The notes under the pieces were generated by a model that had not been told where the DNA came from, made no database searches, and worked only from the letters and a program-made list of their open reading frames with translations. A stretch of DNA of 13,977 bases from an uncultured Oscillospiraceae bacterium. GTDB taxonomy: Bacteria > Bacillota > Clostridia > Oscillospirales > Acutalibacteraceae. Positions 5,953 to 13,733 of the stretch are shown piece by piece. The first letter of the stretch is position 1. Each line of letters starts with the position of its first letter. Both the position numbers and the translations under genes were made by a program. The stretch spans positions 1-13,977 of the forward strand of contig CABSLJ010000058.1 of the NCBI GenBank assembly GCA_902478455.1. Direction: 5' to 3'.

Positions 5953-6861
5953 TTAATCCTGCGCTATCAGCAGGACCGCTCCGCTGCCGCAGGGGCTGAC
6001 CTCACAGCCGAGGAATTCCTCCGGAATGGTCAGCATGCCGTCCTCGTCGGGGTCGGCGTAGCCGAGGAGATACCGTCCTCCCTCCTCGCTTTCAAAGGAA
6101 TAGCTCCCTTTGTCCCGCAGGAAGCCGGGCAGCTCCTCCAGGCAGAGTCCTTCCCCGGCAATCAGTTCGGCGTAGGGCTTGCCCACGTAGCGAAAATGCC
6201 ACGGCTCGTACATAATACCGGTGATCTCGCTCTTATTCTCCGGGTAGCGCAGAATAAAGCCGCAGCGCCAGGCGTTGTCCATCACATGCTGCGAGGTAAA
6301 GGAGATATCCACCCCCAGGCCGCTTTGGTGCTCGCTGTGGCCCGGCTTGGCGGCCAGGCCCTTGGCGAGCTCCTCGGGCGTCTGACCGTCGTAAATTTCC
6401 TGCTGTTCGTCAAAGTCCCGGTATCCGCTGGAGACAAAGCATTCCCCGTTTCCGTTCTCCGCTGCGTAGGCGTAAAGCTCGGCCGCATGCGGAAAAAGAA
6501 ATTCCGAAAGGCGGATGCTGTTGTCGATGAGCGGGAGGGAGATTCCCCGCCGCGCGCTTTCCTTGCTCGCCTGGACGATCTTCCCCGGCTGATAAGCGGG
6601 GTCCAGGCCGAAATTGGCGTTGACGAGGAACAGCGTCCCCGCCGTACGCGGCGGCATTTTGATGCGTGTTTCGCCCGCTGTGGGCGCTTCCGTGATCCCG
6701 GAGGTCAGGGGAAGGTTCGCCTCCTCTGTTTTTTTCCGCTGTTCTTTTGCAACGGCGAGTCCCGCCGCCAGCAGCAGGACGATGAGCGCCACACCCGCCA
6801 GCAGATAATGCGGCGCGCGTTTCCTTTTTCTGCGGCGGCGATTTTCGGTTTGATTTCTCAT
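5953..6861 (-). CDS. VanY-type D-alanyl-D-alanine carboxypeptidase (peptidase M15B), membrane-anchored
   Basis: 302 aa. A basic head of Arg and Lys (8-15) precedes one membrane helix (about 19-38), so the enzyme faces outside. M15B motifs: SSGYRDFDEQQEIYDG (144-159), PGHSEHQSGLGVDIS (173-187) and YEPWHFRYVG (218-227). The zinc ligands are H178, D185 and H222. It should remove the terminal D-Ala from peptidoglycan stem peptides or precursors, and in VanY-type systems this limits glycopeptide binding. A 60-residue tail follows the usual end of the domain and contains DPDEDGMLTIPE (270-281), which fits a 12-residue EF-hand calcium loop with acidic residues at 1, 3, 5 and 12 and Gly at 6. The ATG at 6859-6861 has GGAG ten bases upstream; the longer frame would overlap the permease gene and bury the signal anchor. 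It lies 94 bases after the permease gene on the same strand and may share its operon. Confidence 0.9.
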   Translation of the reverse strand: MRNQTENRRRRKRKRAPHYLLAGVALIVLLLAAGLAVAKEQRKKTEEANLPLTSGITEAPTAGETRIKMPPRTAGTLFLVNANFGLDPAYQPGKIVQASKESARRGISLPLIDNSIRLSEFLFPHAAELYAYAAENGNGECFVSSGYRDFDEQQEIYDGQTPEELAKGLAAKPGHSEHQSGLGVDISFTSQHVMDNAWRCGFILRYPENKSEITGIMYEPWHFRYVGKPYAELIAGEGLCLEELPGFLRDKGSYSFESEEGGRYLLGYADPDEDGMLTIPEEFLGCEVSPCGSGAVLLIAQD

Positions 6862-6883
6862 AGCAGTATAGCTCCACTCTTTT

Positions 6884-6921
6884 AAAATCAGCGCCGGCTG
6901 CTCCGGGGAAGCGCCGGCGCT
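6884..6921 (-). terminator. Hairpin between permease and carboxypeptidase genes, weak terminator or attenuator
   Basis: On the minus strand AGCGCCGG (6914-6921) pairs with CCGGCGCT (6890-6897) over a 16-base loop, followed by GATTTTA. The T run is short, so it may only reduce read-through into the carboxypeptidase gene. Confidence 0.45.
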
Positions 6922-6955
6922 TTGTGATACCATCTTTACAACGCGCGCAATCCGC

Positions 6956-9580
6956 TCAATCCTGCGCGCGGATTTCCTCCACAATCGGCTCGCGGATCAG
7001 CCTGCGGATGGGTCCTACGCCGCCGAGCAGGCCGATCAGAACAGCGCCTAAAAAGCTCGCTAGGATGTAGAACAGGGGATCGACCATCTCGGCCGCGATG
7101 CCGATGGAAAAGGCTGAGATCAGCAGCTTTTGCAGGAACAGGCCGACCGCCGTGCCGAACAGGGTGCCCACCACGCCGTAAAGGACGCATTCGAGCAGCA
7201 GCATTCTCCACATCTGCCGGTTGGACATGCCCACCGCGCGCAGCATGGCGATCTCCCTCTTGCGCAGCTGCAAATTGGTGTTGATGGTATTGAAGAGGTT
7301 GAGGCTGCAGATGAGGATGACCACGGTCATAAAGCCGTAAAGGAAGATGCCTGCCACCAACGCGAGGTTTCGGTTTTCCCGGACGCTGGCGTAAATATCG
7401 TAATAATCCACATTGCTCCGGCCGGACAGCGGCCCCGCCTCTTTTTCCAGAAGGGCGCTCAGCTGATCCATTTTATTGTCATATGCCTTGACGTTGAGCT
7501 GAAGCCAAATATTGTCCCCCACGCCGTCCTCCTCAAGCCTGGCGCGCGATTCCACGGGAAGCAGAATGGCGGGCGCCGCGCGTTCGGTGACAAACCAGGG
7601 CATGTCGTGCGTCAGCGCGGCCACCTCCAGGGAAAGCAGGCGGTATTCCCGCAGGTTTTCCTGCTCCGGCGCGTCATAGCCCTGCTCGGCGTAGACCCTG
7701 TCCCCCACCTGATGGTCGGAAAGATCAGCGTTGATCAGTCCGAAATTTTTCCCCGAATAGACGATGTTGGGGCAGTAGACCACGCCGCCGGAGGCGACCA
7801 GCTCGCTGTAGGACGCCACGCCCGCGCCGACGGTCAGCTGCTCAAAGATTTCTTCATCGATCAGGTAAATATATGTGGTCTGGATCAGCACCTCCTCGGT
7901 CCCGATCTCCTCATACCACTCGTTGGAGGTATTCAACGCCACGCCGCCGGCCGGCAGCATTTTGTTGAGGTAGTCGTCGGTCAGGCGGGAACGGGGCGTC
8001 ATGAGGGTGACCTGCTGCACCCCGGTCAGCGCCGTGTTTTCCGCAAAGCCGCTCTGCTCCACCGCCGCGCGCACCTGCTCCATCTGCTTCTGCGTTTCGG
8101 CGTACAGCGCTTCTTCCTCCATGGAGGCGGCCGTCCCCCTCACAATAAAGTCGGTTCCTTCGACGTCTCCCCAATTGTAGGCGGCGTTCTGTACGGTGCG
8201 CGCAAAACCGCCCAGGCAGATGAAAAGGGTGATGCTCAGTATCACCGAAAGTATGGTGGTGCGGTAGCGCTTGCGGTTGCGCCGGATGTTTTTGGCGGCG
8301 AGCAGGCCGATGTAGCCGAAGAGCGCGCCGGTCAGGCGGCCGTGGCTGCGCCGGGACTGCTCCTCCTCGCGCAGGACGGAACTGCCGCGCACCGCCTCAA
8401 TGGCGGTGATGCGGGAGGCCTTGCGCGCCGGAGAGATCGCAGAAAAGAGAACGGCCACAAAGCTCAGCGCCGCCGTGGCCGCAAAGGGCCAGGCCGAAAC
8501 GACCAGGCGCAGGTAGCGCAGCATATTCAGCTCGATCTTCTGCACAACGGCAAAGACGACAGCCATGGCCGCCAGACCCAGCAGCAGCCCCAGCGGAATG
8601 GCGATGGCCCAGATGATGATCGCCTCGGAAAAAACCAGCCGGCGGATCTGCGCAGGGGACGCGCCGATGCAGCGCAGGGTGCCGAATTGGGACATCTTCT
8701 CCGCGACCGACATGGCAAACGAATTACGGATGACCACCACCATGGCCGTTAGAATAATGAAGGCCAGCAGCAGAAAGGTGATGTTGACGCCCCTTTGCAT
8801 CTGCTCTGCCGGACCCTGACCGAGATATTGCAGATAATCGCCGTTTTTCTCGGCGGAGGCTTCGATGTTCGCGGCCGAAAGCAGCTTTGCGACCGCGCTG
8901 TCCAAATCCAGCCGAGGTGCCATTTTGACGTAGGCGGCGTAGTGGTGGTCGTAGCCCTCCTGCAGCCAGGTCACGCCGGTGTCGTCATAATCGTTGATAA
9001 TGCCGACGACGGTAAAGTCCCCCGTCTGTCCCACCGGGGTGAAGACGTCCTCATAGAGCGCCGTCTCCTCATTCAGTACCGTGTCGCTCCAGCCGATGTC
9101 CCCCTCCAGACGGTCACCCATCTGTATCCTGCGGCCGAGCGACTCCACGGCGCGCACCGTCAGGGCGATTTCCGAGCTGTTTTGGGGCATGCGTCCCTCG
9201 AGCATCTCATATTTTTTCAGCGAAAAACCGTCCGCGTCCCGCTGGTAGAGCTTGATGTCGGTGTAGCTGTCCTCCGCCGCGCCGGGGACGCGCAGTACCT
9301 CGTCGGTCACAGCCGCGCCGACGCGGGCGGTGAGGGCGTTGTCCCGCAGTTTTTGAATCTCCTCTGCGGTAAGGCCATGCCTTGCGTCCTCTCCATAACA
9401 GACGATCTTAAAATCATGGCTGCCGGCGTTGTATTCCGCCTCGGTCATTCCCATATTTTGAAAGCTGGTCAGAAAAAGGCCCACGGAAGACACCAGCGCC
9501 GTGGCGAGCAGCACGCCGAGGATGGTTAAGACCGTCCTTTTTTTCTGTTTTCTGAGATACCGCCAGCTCAGGGAGGTCAT
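6956..9580 (-). CDS. ABC transporter permease with two FtsX/MacB-like domains
   Basis: 874 aa. Topology by eye: a membrane helix at about 17-40; a large outside domain (41-265); three helices (about 268-288, 318-345, 363-383) forming FtsX domain 1 with the cytoplasmic loop EKMSQFGTLRCIGAS (294-308); a linker; helix 5 (about 441-460); a second outside domain (about 465-738); and three final helices (739-760, about 790-815, 835-860) forming FtsX domain 2 with KREIAMLRAVGMSNRQ near 773-788. This duplicated layout is that of the large peptide/lipid-related export or sensing permeases and not of the 10-helix BceB type. Its start overlaps the stop of the ATPase gene by four bases (ATGA), so the two are made together and form one transporter. 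It is likely to move or extract a lipid, lipoprotein or antimicrobial peptide; the substrate is unknown. Confidence 0.92.
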   Translation of the reverse strand: MTSLSWRYLRKQKKRTVLTILGVLLATALVSSVGLFLTSFQNMGMTEAEYNAGSHDFKIVCYGEDARHGLTAEEIQKLRDNALTARVGAAVTDEVLRVPGAAEDSYTDIKLYQRDADGFSLKKYEMLEGRMPQNSSEIALTVRAVESLGRRIQMGDRLEGDIGWSDTVLNEETALYEDVFTPVGQTGDFTVVGIINDYDDTGVTWLQEGYDHHYAAYVKMAPRLDLDSAVAKLLSAANIEASAEKNGDYLQYLGQGPAEQMQRGVNITFLLLAFIILTAMVVVIRNSFAMSVAEKMSQFGTLRCIGASPAQIRRLVFSEAIIIWAIAIPLGLLLGLAAMAVVFAVVQKIELNMLRYLRLVVSAWPFAATAALSFVAVLFSAISPARKASRITAIEAVRGSSVLREEEQSRRSHGRLTGALFGYIGLLAAKNIRRNRKRYRTTILSVILSITLFICLGGFARTVQNAAYNWGDVEGTDFIVRGTAASMEEEALYAETQKQMEQVRAAVEQSGFAENTALTGVQQVTLMTPRSRLTDDYLNKMLPAGGVALNTSNEWYEEIGTEEVLIQTTYIYLIDEEIFEQLTVGAGVASYSELVASGGVVYCPNIVYSGKNFGLINADLSDHQVGDRVYAEQGYDAPEQENLREYRLLSLEVAALTHDMPWFVTERAAPAILLPVESRARLEEDGVGDNIWLQLNVKAYDNKMDQLSALLEKEAGPLSGRSNVDYYDIYASVRENRNLALVAGIFLYGFMTVVILICSLNLFNTINTNLQLRKREIAMLRAVGMSNRQMWRMLLLECVLYGVVGTLFGTAVGLFLQKLLISAFSIGIAAEMVDPLFYILASFLGAVLIGLLGGVGPIRRLIREPIVEEIRAQD

Positions 9581-10257
9581 AGCGCAGCCCCATCCCCGCG
9601 GATGCGTCCGTCCTCCATGATGATCACGCGGTCGGCCTGCGCGGCGATGGAGGGATCATGCGTGATGAGGATGAGCGTCTGGCCGTAGCGGCGGATGGAC
9701 GCCTTGAGCAGGGCGATGATCTCCCGGCCGTTTCTGGTGTCCAGATTGCCGGTGGGTTCGTCGGCCAGGATAAGGGCGGGCTGATGGATGAGCGCCCGGC
9801 CGACGGCGACGCGCTGCTGCTGCCCGCCTGAAAGCTGATTGGGCAGGTGGCGGCGGCGTTCGGAAAGGCCGAGGGTCTCCAGAATGTCGTTCAAATAGGC
9901 CGCGTCGGGCCGGCGGCCGTCCAGACGGACGGGCAGTGAGATGTTTTCCTCCGCGGTGAGGACGGGAATCAGGTTATAGAACTGGAAAATAAAGCCGATC
10001 TTTCTGCGGCGGAAGACGGCCAGCTCGTTTTCCCTGCGGGAGAAGACGTCCACGCCGTCGATGACGACGCTGCCCGAATTGGGTCGGTCGACCGCGCCGA
10101 GCATATGCAGCAGGGTGGATTTCCCGCTGCCCGACGCGCCCGATATGGCGACGAATTCCCCCTTCTCCACGCTGAGGCTGACGTTTCTGAGCGCCTGCAC
10201 GGCCGTCTCCCCCCGGCCATAGGTCTTGATAAGCCCTCTCGCCTCCACAATACTCAT
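9577..10257 (-). CDS. ABC transporter ATP-binding protein (LolD/MacB/SalX-like)
   Basis: 226 aa, standard for this subfamily. Walker A is GASGSGKST (40-48), Q-loop Q92 in FQFYNLIPVL, signature LSGGQQQRV (142-150), Walker B LILADEP (162-168) followed by TGNLDT, and the switch histidine H200 in LITHD. The FYNLIPVLTAEEN stretch is typical of ATPases that pair with FtsX-type permeases. The ATG at 10255-10257 has GGAGGG six bases upstream. It powers the permease encoded directly downstream with a 4-base overlap. The histidine kinase gene ends 73 bases upstream on the same strand and I see no terminator between them, so all are probably one operon. Confidence 0.95.
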   Translation of the reverse strand: MSIVEARGLIKTYGRGETAVQALRNVSLSVEKGEFVAISGASGSGKSTLLHMLGAVDRPNSGSVVIDGVDVFSRRENELAVFRRRKIGFIFQFYNLIPVLTAEENISLPVRLDGRRPDAAYLNDILETLGLSERRRHLPNQLSGGQQQRVAVGRALIHQPALILADEPTGNLDTRNGREIIALLKASIRRYGQTLILITHDPSIAAQADRVIIMEDGRIRGDGAAL

Positions 10258-10330
10258 GCTGTTCCCTCCGGTCTTCGTTTGGTATGCTCTTATCTTAAAT
10301 CGTTCAGCTTATTTTCCGGTGAACGCTGTC

Positions 10331-11608
10331 TTACGATTTCTTAAGGTCGACGCCGACGGCGACGGGTTTTCCGTCCTTTGTCCCCTTGAGGAAGGTAACG
10401 GTAAAGACGCTCCCGGCCCCCGGCGCGCTCTGCACGCACACATCCGCCCCGTTGAGCTCGAAAATCTGTTTTGCCAGCGAAAGGCCGATGCCGACGCTCC
10501 CGGGATTGGCGGCGCCGCTTTTGCGGTAGAAGCGCTCGAAGATGTGGGGAATCTCGGTGGAGGCCATGCCCTCGCCGTTGTCCTCCACCCGCAGGGCGAC
10601 GGTCAGCGGGGTCTCCTCGGCGGAGACGCGCACCCTTCCGCCCGCCGGCGTGTGCTCCACGGCGTTCTTGATCAGATTGCCGACCGCCTCGGAAACCCAC
10701 TCCGCGTCATGCCTGAGCATGAGGTCGCCGGGGACGTCGTTTACAAGCGTCACGCCCCTGCGGTGAGCCGGCTCCTTTAAGGGAAGGACGGCCATATCCA
10801 CTGTATCCAGCAGATAGCAGGGCCGCAGGTTCATCTCCACCGCGCCCGACTCCACCCGCGCCATCTTGAGCAGTCCCTGCACCAGCCAGTCGGTGCGGTC
10901 GATCAGCTCGCGGCTCTGGGTCAAGAAGGCGGTCCGTTTTTCTTCGGAAAGCTCCTTCCGGGAAAGAAGAATCTCATTGTACATCCGCAGGGCGGAAAGC
11001 GGGGTTTTGAGCTGATGGGAGATATCCGAAAGCAGATTCTTCATGAACCGCTTGTCCTCGCTTAAAGAATCGACCGAATAGCGCACCCGCTCGGCCATGG
11101 CGGAAAAGGCGTAACGCATGGCGGCCTCGTCCCCCTCCTCCCCGGCGCCGAAGACCGGTTCCTCGCCGCGGACGACGCATTTGGCCACCTCCGTCAGCTC
11201 CCGCATGCCGCGGTAGGAGCGCCCCATAGCCCACAGCAGGACGACCAGCGCCGCAAGGAAGAAAACGCCCAGACTCACAAAGAAAAAGGTAAGCCTGGAG
11301 GAGAGCGTCTCCCGGTAAAAGGCGAGATTTTCCGCCGGCTGGTCCTGGTAGCTGAATTCCGCGAGCGCGCGAAGCCCGGCGGCGTAATCCTCCGGGTCGA
11401 TCTCTCCGGTCAGCACGCTCCATTCCCGCGCCGGGCGGTTCCGTTCGATTCCTCCGGCAAGGGCGAGCGTTTCGGCAAGCCGGTCCCCGGCGGCGGCGCG
11501 GGTGTCCTCTGTGATCACGGCCGTTCCCAGCGCCGCCAGAAGCAGGGCGACGCACACAAGCCAGGCCGCGGCGCGGCGGACGGGACGATTCCTGAAAAGA
11601 CGCATCAT
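10331..11608 (-). CDS. Sensor histidine kinase with an extracellular sensor domain
   Basis: 425 aa. Two membrane helices (about 12-33 and 107-127) flank an outside domain of about 73 residues, followed by a HAMP-like linker (about 128-180). The HisKA domain carries the phospho-acceptor H198 in SDISHQLKTPLSALR. The ATPase domain shows the N box NLIKNAVEHTP (311-321), G1 DNGEGM (343-348), F box HIFERFYR and G2 GSVGIGLSLAK (370-380). No key residue is missing. The Bce-type kinases lack a large outside domain, so this one may sense its signal itself and not through the transporter. GGAGG lies nine bases before the ATG, and the gene begins four bases after the response regulator stop, so the pair is co-transcribed and probably translationally coupled. 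Confidence 0.95.
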   Translation of the reverse strand: MMRLFRNRPVRRAAAWLVCVALLLAALGTAVITEDTRAAAGDRLAETLALAGGIERNRPAREWSVLTGEIDPEDYAAGLRALAEFSYQDQPAENLAFYRETLSSRLTFFFVSLGVFFLAALVVLLWAMGRSYRGMRELTEVAKCVVRGEEPVFGAGEEGDEAAMRYAFSAMAERVRYSVDSLSEDKRFMKNLLSDISHQLKTPLSALRMYNEILLSRKELSEEKRTAFLTQSRELIDRTDWLVQGLLKMARVESGAVEMNLRPCYLLDTVDMAVLPLKEPAHRRGVTLVNDVPGDLMLRHDAEWVSEAVGNLIKNAVEHTPAGGRVRVSAEETPLTVALRVEDNGEGMASTEIPHIFERFYRKSGAANPGSVGIGLSLAKQIFELNGADVCVQSAPGAGSVFTVTFLKGTKDGKPVAVGVDLKKS

Positions 11609-11612
11609 CTTT

Positions 11613-12284
11613 TTACACCTCCAGACGGTAGCCGACGCCGCGTGCGGTCACAATGCTTACGTTGGCGCTTCCCGCCTCGAGCTTTTCGCGCAGATGGCGG
11701 ACGTGGACCGAGAGGGTGTTGTCGTCAATGAATTCGCCCTTGTTGTCCCACAGGCGGTCGAGCAGCTGGAGGCGGGTCATGGTCTGCCCGGCGTGCCGCA
11801 CAAAGACGGTCAGCAGACGCAGCTCGGTGACGGTCAGCGGCAGCTCTCTTCCCTGTGCGAAGGCCTTGCTCTGCTCCGGTTCGACGAGCACGTTCCCGGC
11901 GCGCAGCTGGCCGCCCTGCCCCCGCGCGCACCGGCGCAGCTGCGCCTTGATGCGGGACATGAGCACCTTGAGCTGAAAGGGCTTGGTGACGTAGTCGTCC
12001 CCGCCGCCGTCGAGGCCCATGACGACGTTGATCTCATCGTCGCACGAGGTCAGAAAGACGATGGGTACGTCGGACGTTTTGCGGAACTCCCGGCAGAGCT
12101 CGTAGCCGTTGCCGTCGGGCAGCATGACGTCGAGCACAATGAGGTCGAAGCCGCCCTGCGCAAAAATCGCGCGGGCCTCGGCCGCCGTTTTGGCGTGCAG
12201 GGTGGAAAAGCCCTCCTCTTCAAAGGTAAACAGCAGTCCCATGGCGAGGGACGCGTCGTCCTCCACCAGAAATATGGCAGGCAT
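11613..12284 (-). CDS. OmpR/PhoB family response regulator
   Basis: 223 aa. The receiver domain (1-115) has the acidic pocket E8-D9-D10, phospho-acceptor D52 in LIVLDVMLPDG, switch T79 in FLTS and K101 in VTKPF. The C-terminal winged helix (about 125-223) shows LTVTELRLL, the recognition region DDNTLSVHVRHLREKL and the closing hairpin VTARGVGYRLEV. As first gene of the operon it probably activates it together with its cognate kinase. The ATG at 12282-12284 is chosen because an AAGGGGG box sits nine bases upstream and the receiver fold begins at once; the frame upstream runs through the leader hairpin and is rejected. Confidence 0.95.
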   Translation of the reverse strand: MPAIFLVEDDASLAMGLLFTFEEEGFSTLHAKTAAEARAIFAQGGFDLIVLDVMLPDGNGYELCREFRKTSDVPIVFLTSCDDEINVVMGLDGGGDDYVTKPFQLKVLMSRIKAQLRRCARGQGGQLRAGNVLVEPEQSKAFAQGRELPLTVTELRLLTVFVRHAGQTMTRLQLLDRLWDNKGEFIDDNTLSVHVRHLREKLEAGSANVSIVTARGVGYRLEV

Positions 12285-12313
12285 AGGTGTAAGCCCCCTT
12301 TTGCGGTTCTTTT

Positions 12314-12341
12314 CGCCGCGCCGGGCAGGTCCGGCGCGGCG
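12314..12341 (-). promoter_or_regulatory. Strong GC hairpin in the leader of the two-component/ABC operon
   Basis: CGCCGCGCCGG pairs perfectly with CCGGCGCGGCG (11 bp, 6-base loop). It lies between the predicted start of transcription (about 12346) and the ribosome binding site, so it would be the very 5' end of the mRNA. No T run follows, so it is not a terminator. A 5' stabilising hairpin is the simplest reading. Confidence 0.6.
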
Positions 12342-12352
12342 TTTACAAGCGT

Positions 12353-12383
12353 ATTGTACCATAAAAAAGCGGCCCTTTTTCAA
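12353..12383 (-). promoter_or_regulatory. Promoter of the response regulator operon
   Basis: Minus strand: extended -10 TGG-TACAAT with the hexamer at 12353-12358, and a TTGAAA -35 at 12378-12383 with a 19-base spacer. The long spacer suggests that it relies on the extended -10 or on an activator. No clear direct repeat for regulator binding was found. Confidence 0.65.
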
Positions 12384-12435
12384 AGCTTAAGAAAACTTTC
12401 GAGAAGCGTACCGCGGAAAGTACAGGATGGTTTCA

Positions 12436-12514
12436 GATAAAACAAGAGGCGAAGACCAGTATCCACGCCAAGCGGCAACGGTTCCGCCAGGCGTTCGGAC
12501 ACGGTCTTCGCCTC
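12436..12514 (-). terminator. Large branched hairpin, probable terminator of the subtilase-like lipoprotein gene
   Basis: GAGGCGAAGACC (12446-12457) pairs with GGTCTTCGCCTC (12503-12514), 12 bp. Inside are nested pairings ACGCC/GGCGT and GCGG/CCGC. On the minus strand the stem is followed by TTGTTTTATC, a moderate T tract. It stands about 100 bases after the lipoprotein stop and before the response regulator promoter. The rest of 12285-12614 holds that promoter and leader and otherwise nothing I recognise. Confidence 0.6.
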
Positions 12515-12614
12515 AGTTATATCAAAAATCAAAGCCTCTTCAAATCTGCGTCCATCATCCGCTTTTTCTTTACGAATGCGTTATTTCATAACCGAATAAC
12601 AAACATTTCATAAA

Positions 12615-13535
12615 TTATCCCCCATACTTATGCTTGAGCTCCTGCAACAGCTCTGATAGATTCAGCTCTTTATCATACCAGCCTTTGAAGCATTCATAAA
12701 TATCTTCCTGCGTTGTTTGCGGAACATCCCCCAAAATCACCGCAACCGTGCCCGCCAAAACTGCCGCGGACAGCTCCGTCCCGCCTTCCGATGCGTATCT
12801 CACCGGGGAATAATAGGAAGAAGTGGTCGTATAGGCGCTTCCCGGCAGATATATGACCTCCTCCGAGCCCACAACCGAACCATTCTGCAGTTTCTCCAAC
12901 ATGTCTACAGCCAAAACATTGGGATACTTCACCGGGTAGATACCGTCTTCGGTAACGGGCGCAATGACGACAATACCCGCCTGATAGGCCGCGTCAACAG
13001 CCCGCTTTAAATCGTCGCTGTCCTCCGGGACGTTTTGAGTGATCAGGATAATATCAGGTTCCCGCTCTGTCGCTTGCCGAATTCCTGAAGCCATCAATGC
13101 AGCGTCTACCGGTTCATCGGGTCCAAAAAAAGGGGAACTGGCGCCTAAAACAATTGACATCAATCCGGCTTCACTGGCTATCCCCAAAGCACCGTCCGTC
13201 AGATACGGCCTGGCACAGATAACGCCTGCAATACAAGTTCCTTTTTCATAGGTTTTCGGTATTTCCATGTCCTTTCCAAGGTAAATCTCTTCGGAAACTT
13301 TCCCGATCAAATCCGGATGCATTGCGTCAATCCTTGGGCCTATCACGGCTATCAGAATATCCGCCCCATTCAAGGAACCGATGCGGTCTTCCTCGTCCCA
13401 ATGGATCGTTTTCAACCAGGTCCGCTGGCTGGAATGAGAATAAGACGCATTGTGAACCGGCTGACAGGACGCCATAGTCAAACTAAGTGAAACAATGAGC
13501 ACGATACAAATCTTTACCTGAATAGAATTCTTCAT
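12615..13535 (-). CDS. Subtilase-like (S8 fold) lipoprotein with all catalytic residues replaced
   Basis: 306 aa. A lipoprotein signal peptide (basic KNSIQVK, hydrophobic 9-20) ends in MASC, so C24 is probably lipidated and the protein held on the outer face of the membrane. The remainder follows subtilisin: IAVIGPRIDAMHPDL (62-76) equals VAVID-SGID-HPDL; KGTCIAGVI (98-106) equals HGTHVAG; GIVVIAPVTEDG (187-198) equals the oxyanion loop AAGNEG, with YPVKYPNVLAVD after it; and GGTELSAAVLAG (251-262) equals GTSMAAPHVAG. Yet Asp32 is G66, His64 is K98, Asn155 is E196 and Ser221 is E254. It cannot be a normal serine protease. The ATG at 13533-13535 has a full GGAGGTGATC seven bases ahead; a GTG three codons upstream falls within that site. 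It has its own promoter and terminator. Role unknown: binding or scaffolding is possible. Confidence 0.82.
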   Translation of the reverse strand: MKNSIQVKICIVLIVSLSLTMASCQPVHNASYSHSSQRTWLKTIHWDEEDRIGSLNGADILIAVIGPRIDAMHPDLIGKVSEEIYLGKDMEIPKTYEKGTCIAGVICARPYLTDGALGIASEAGLMSIVLGASSPFFGPDEPVDAALMASGIRQATEREPDIILITQNVPEDSDDLKRAVDAAYQAGIVVIAPVTEDGIYPVKYPNVLAVDMLEKLQNGSVVGSEEVIYLPGSAYTTTSSYYSPVRYASEGGTELSAAVLAGTVAVILGDVPQTTQEDIYECFKGWYDKELNLSELLQELKHKYGG

Positions 13536-13562
13536 GCTGATCACCTCCGTTTTCTATTAAAA

Positions 13563-13591
13563 ATAATAGCATTTTATTCTTTTATCATCAA
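13563..13591 (-). promoter_or_regulatory. Promoter of the subtilase-like lipoprotein gene
   Basis: Minus strand: -35 TTGATG (13586-13591), a 17-base spacer, and extended -10 TGC-TATTAT with the hexamer at 13563-13568, in strongly AT-rich DNA. The leader would be only about 20 nt. Confidence 0.75.
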
Positions 13592-13660
13592 TATTTTAAA
13601 CACCTTTTTTAATAGAAATAGTTTGAAACAAAGCATCACGATAGGTTAGGCGTAAAAATG

Positions 13661-13692
13661 AAAAGCAGTCCGACCAAAATCAGACTGCTTTT
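13661..13692 (-). terminator. Terminator after the methionine synthase activation-domain gene
   Basis: AAAAGCAGTC (13661-13670) pairs perfectly with GACTGCTTTT (13683-13692) over a 12-base loop. On the minus strand the stem ends in TTTT and continues CATTTTT. It lies about 40 bases after the stop at 13734, and could also act in the plus direction. Confidence 0.8.
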
Positions 13693-13733
13693 AGAGAAAA
13701 CGATTCATTTGAAGTCAATGACGATCCATTCGC

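Noticed and set aside
6862..6984. 41-residue N-terminal extension of the carboxypeptidase
   Set aside because: It would overlap the permease gene end and place residues before the Arg/Lys-plus-helix anchor, which looks like a true N-terminus.
7130..8752. 540-residue open frame on the plus strand
   Set aside because: It is antisense to the ABC permease, which has clear FtsX motifs and ATGA coupling; the plus frame is rich in His, Arg and Gly as expected from the complement of a GC-rich gene and has no recognisable domain.
6956..11608. Classification of the transporter and kinase as BceAB/BceS
   Set aside because: The kinase has a large outside domain and the permease has two FtsX repeats with two large outside domains in 874 residues; both differ from the Bce type.
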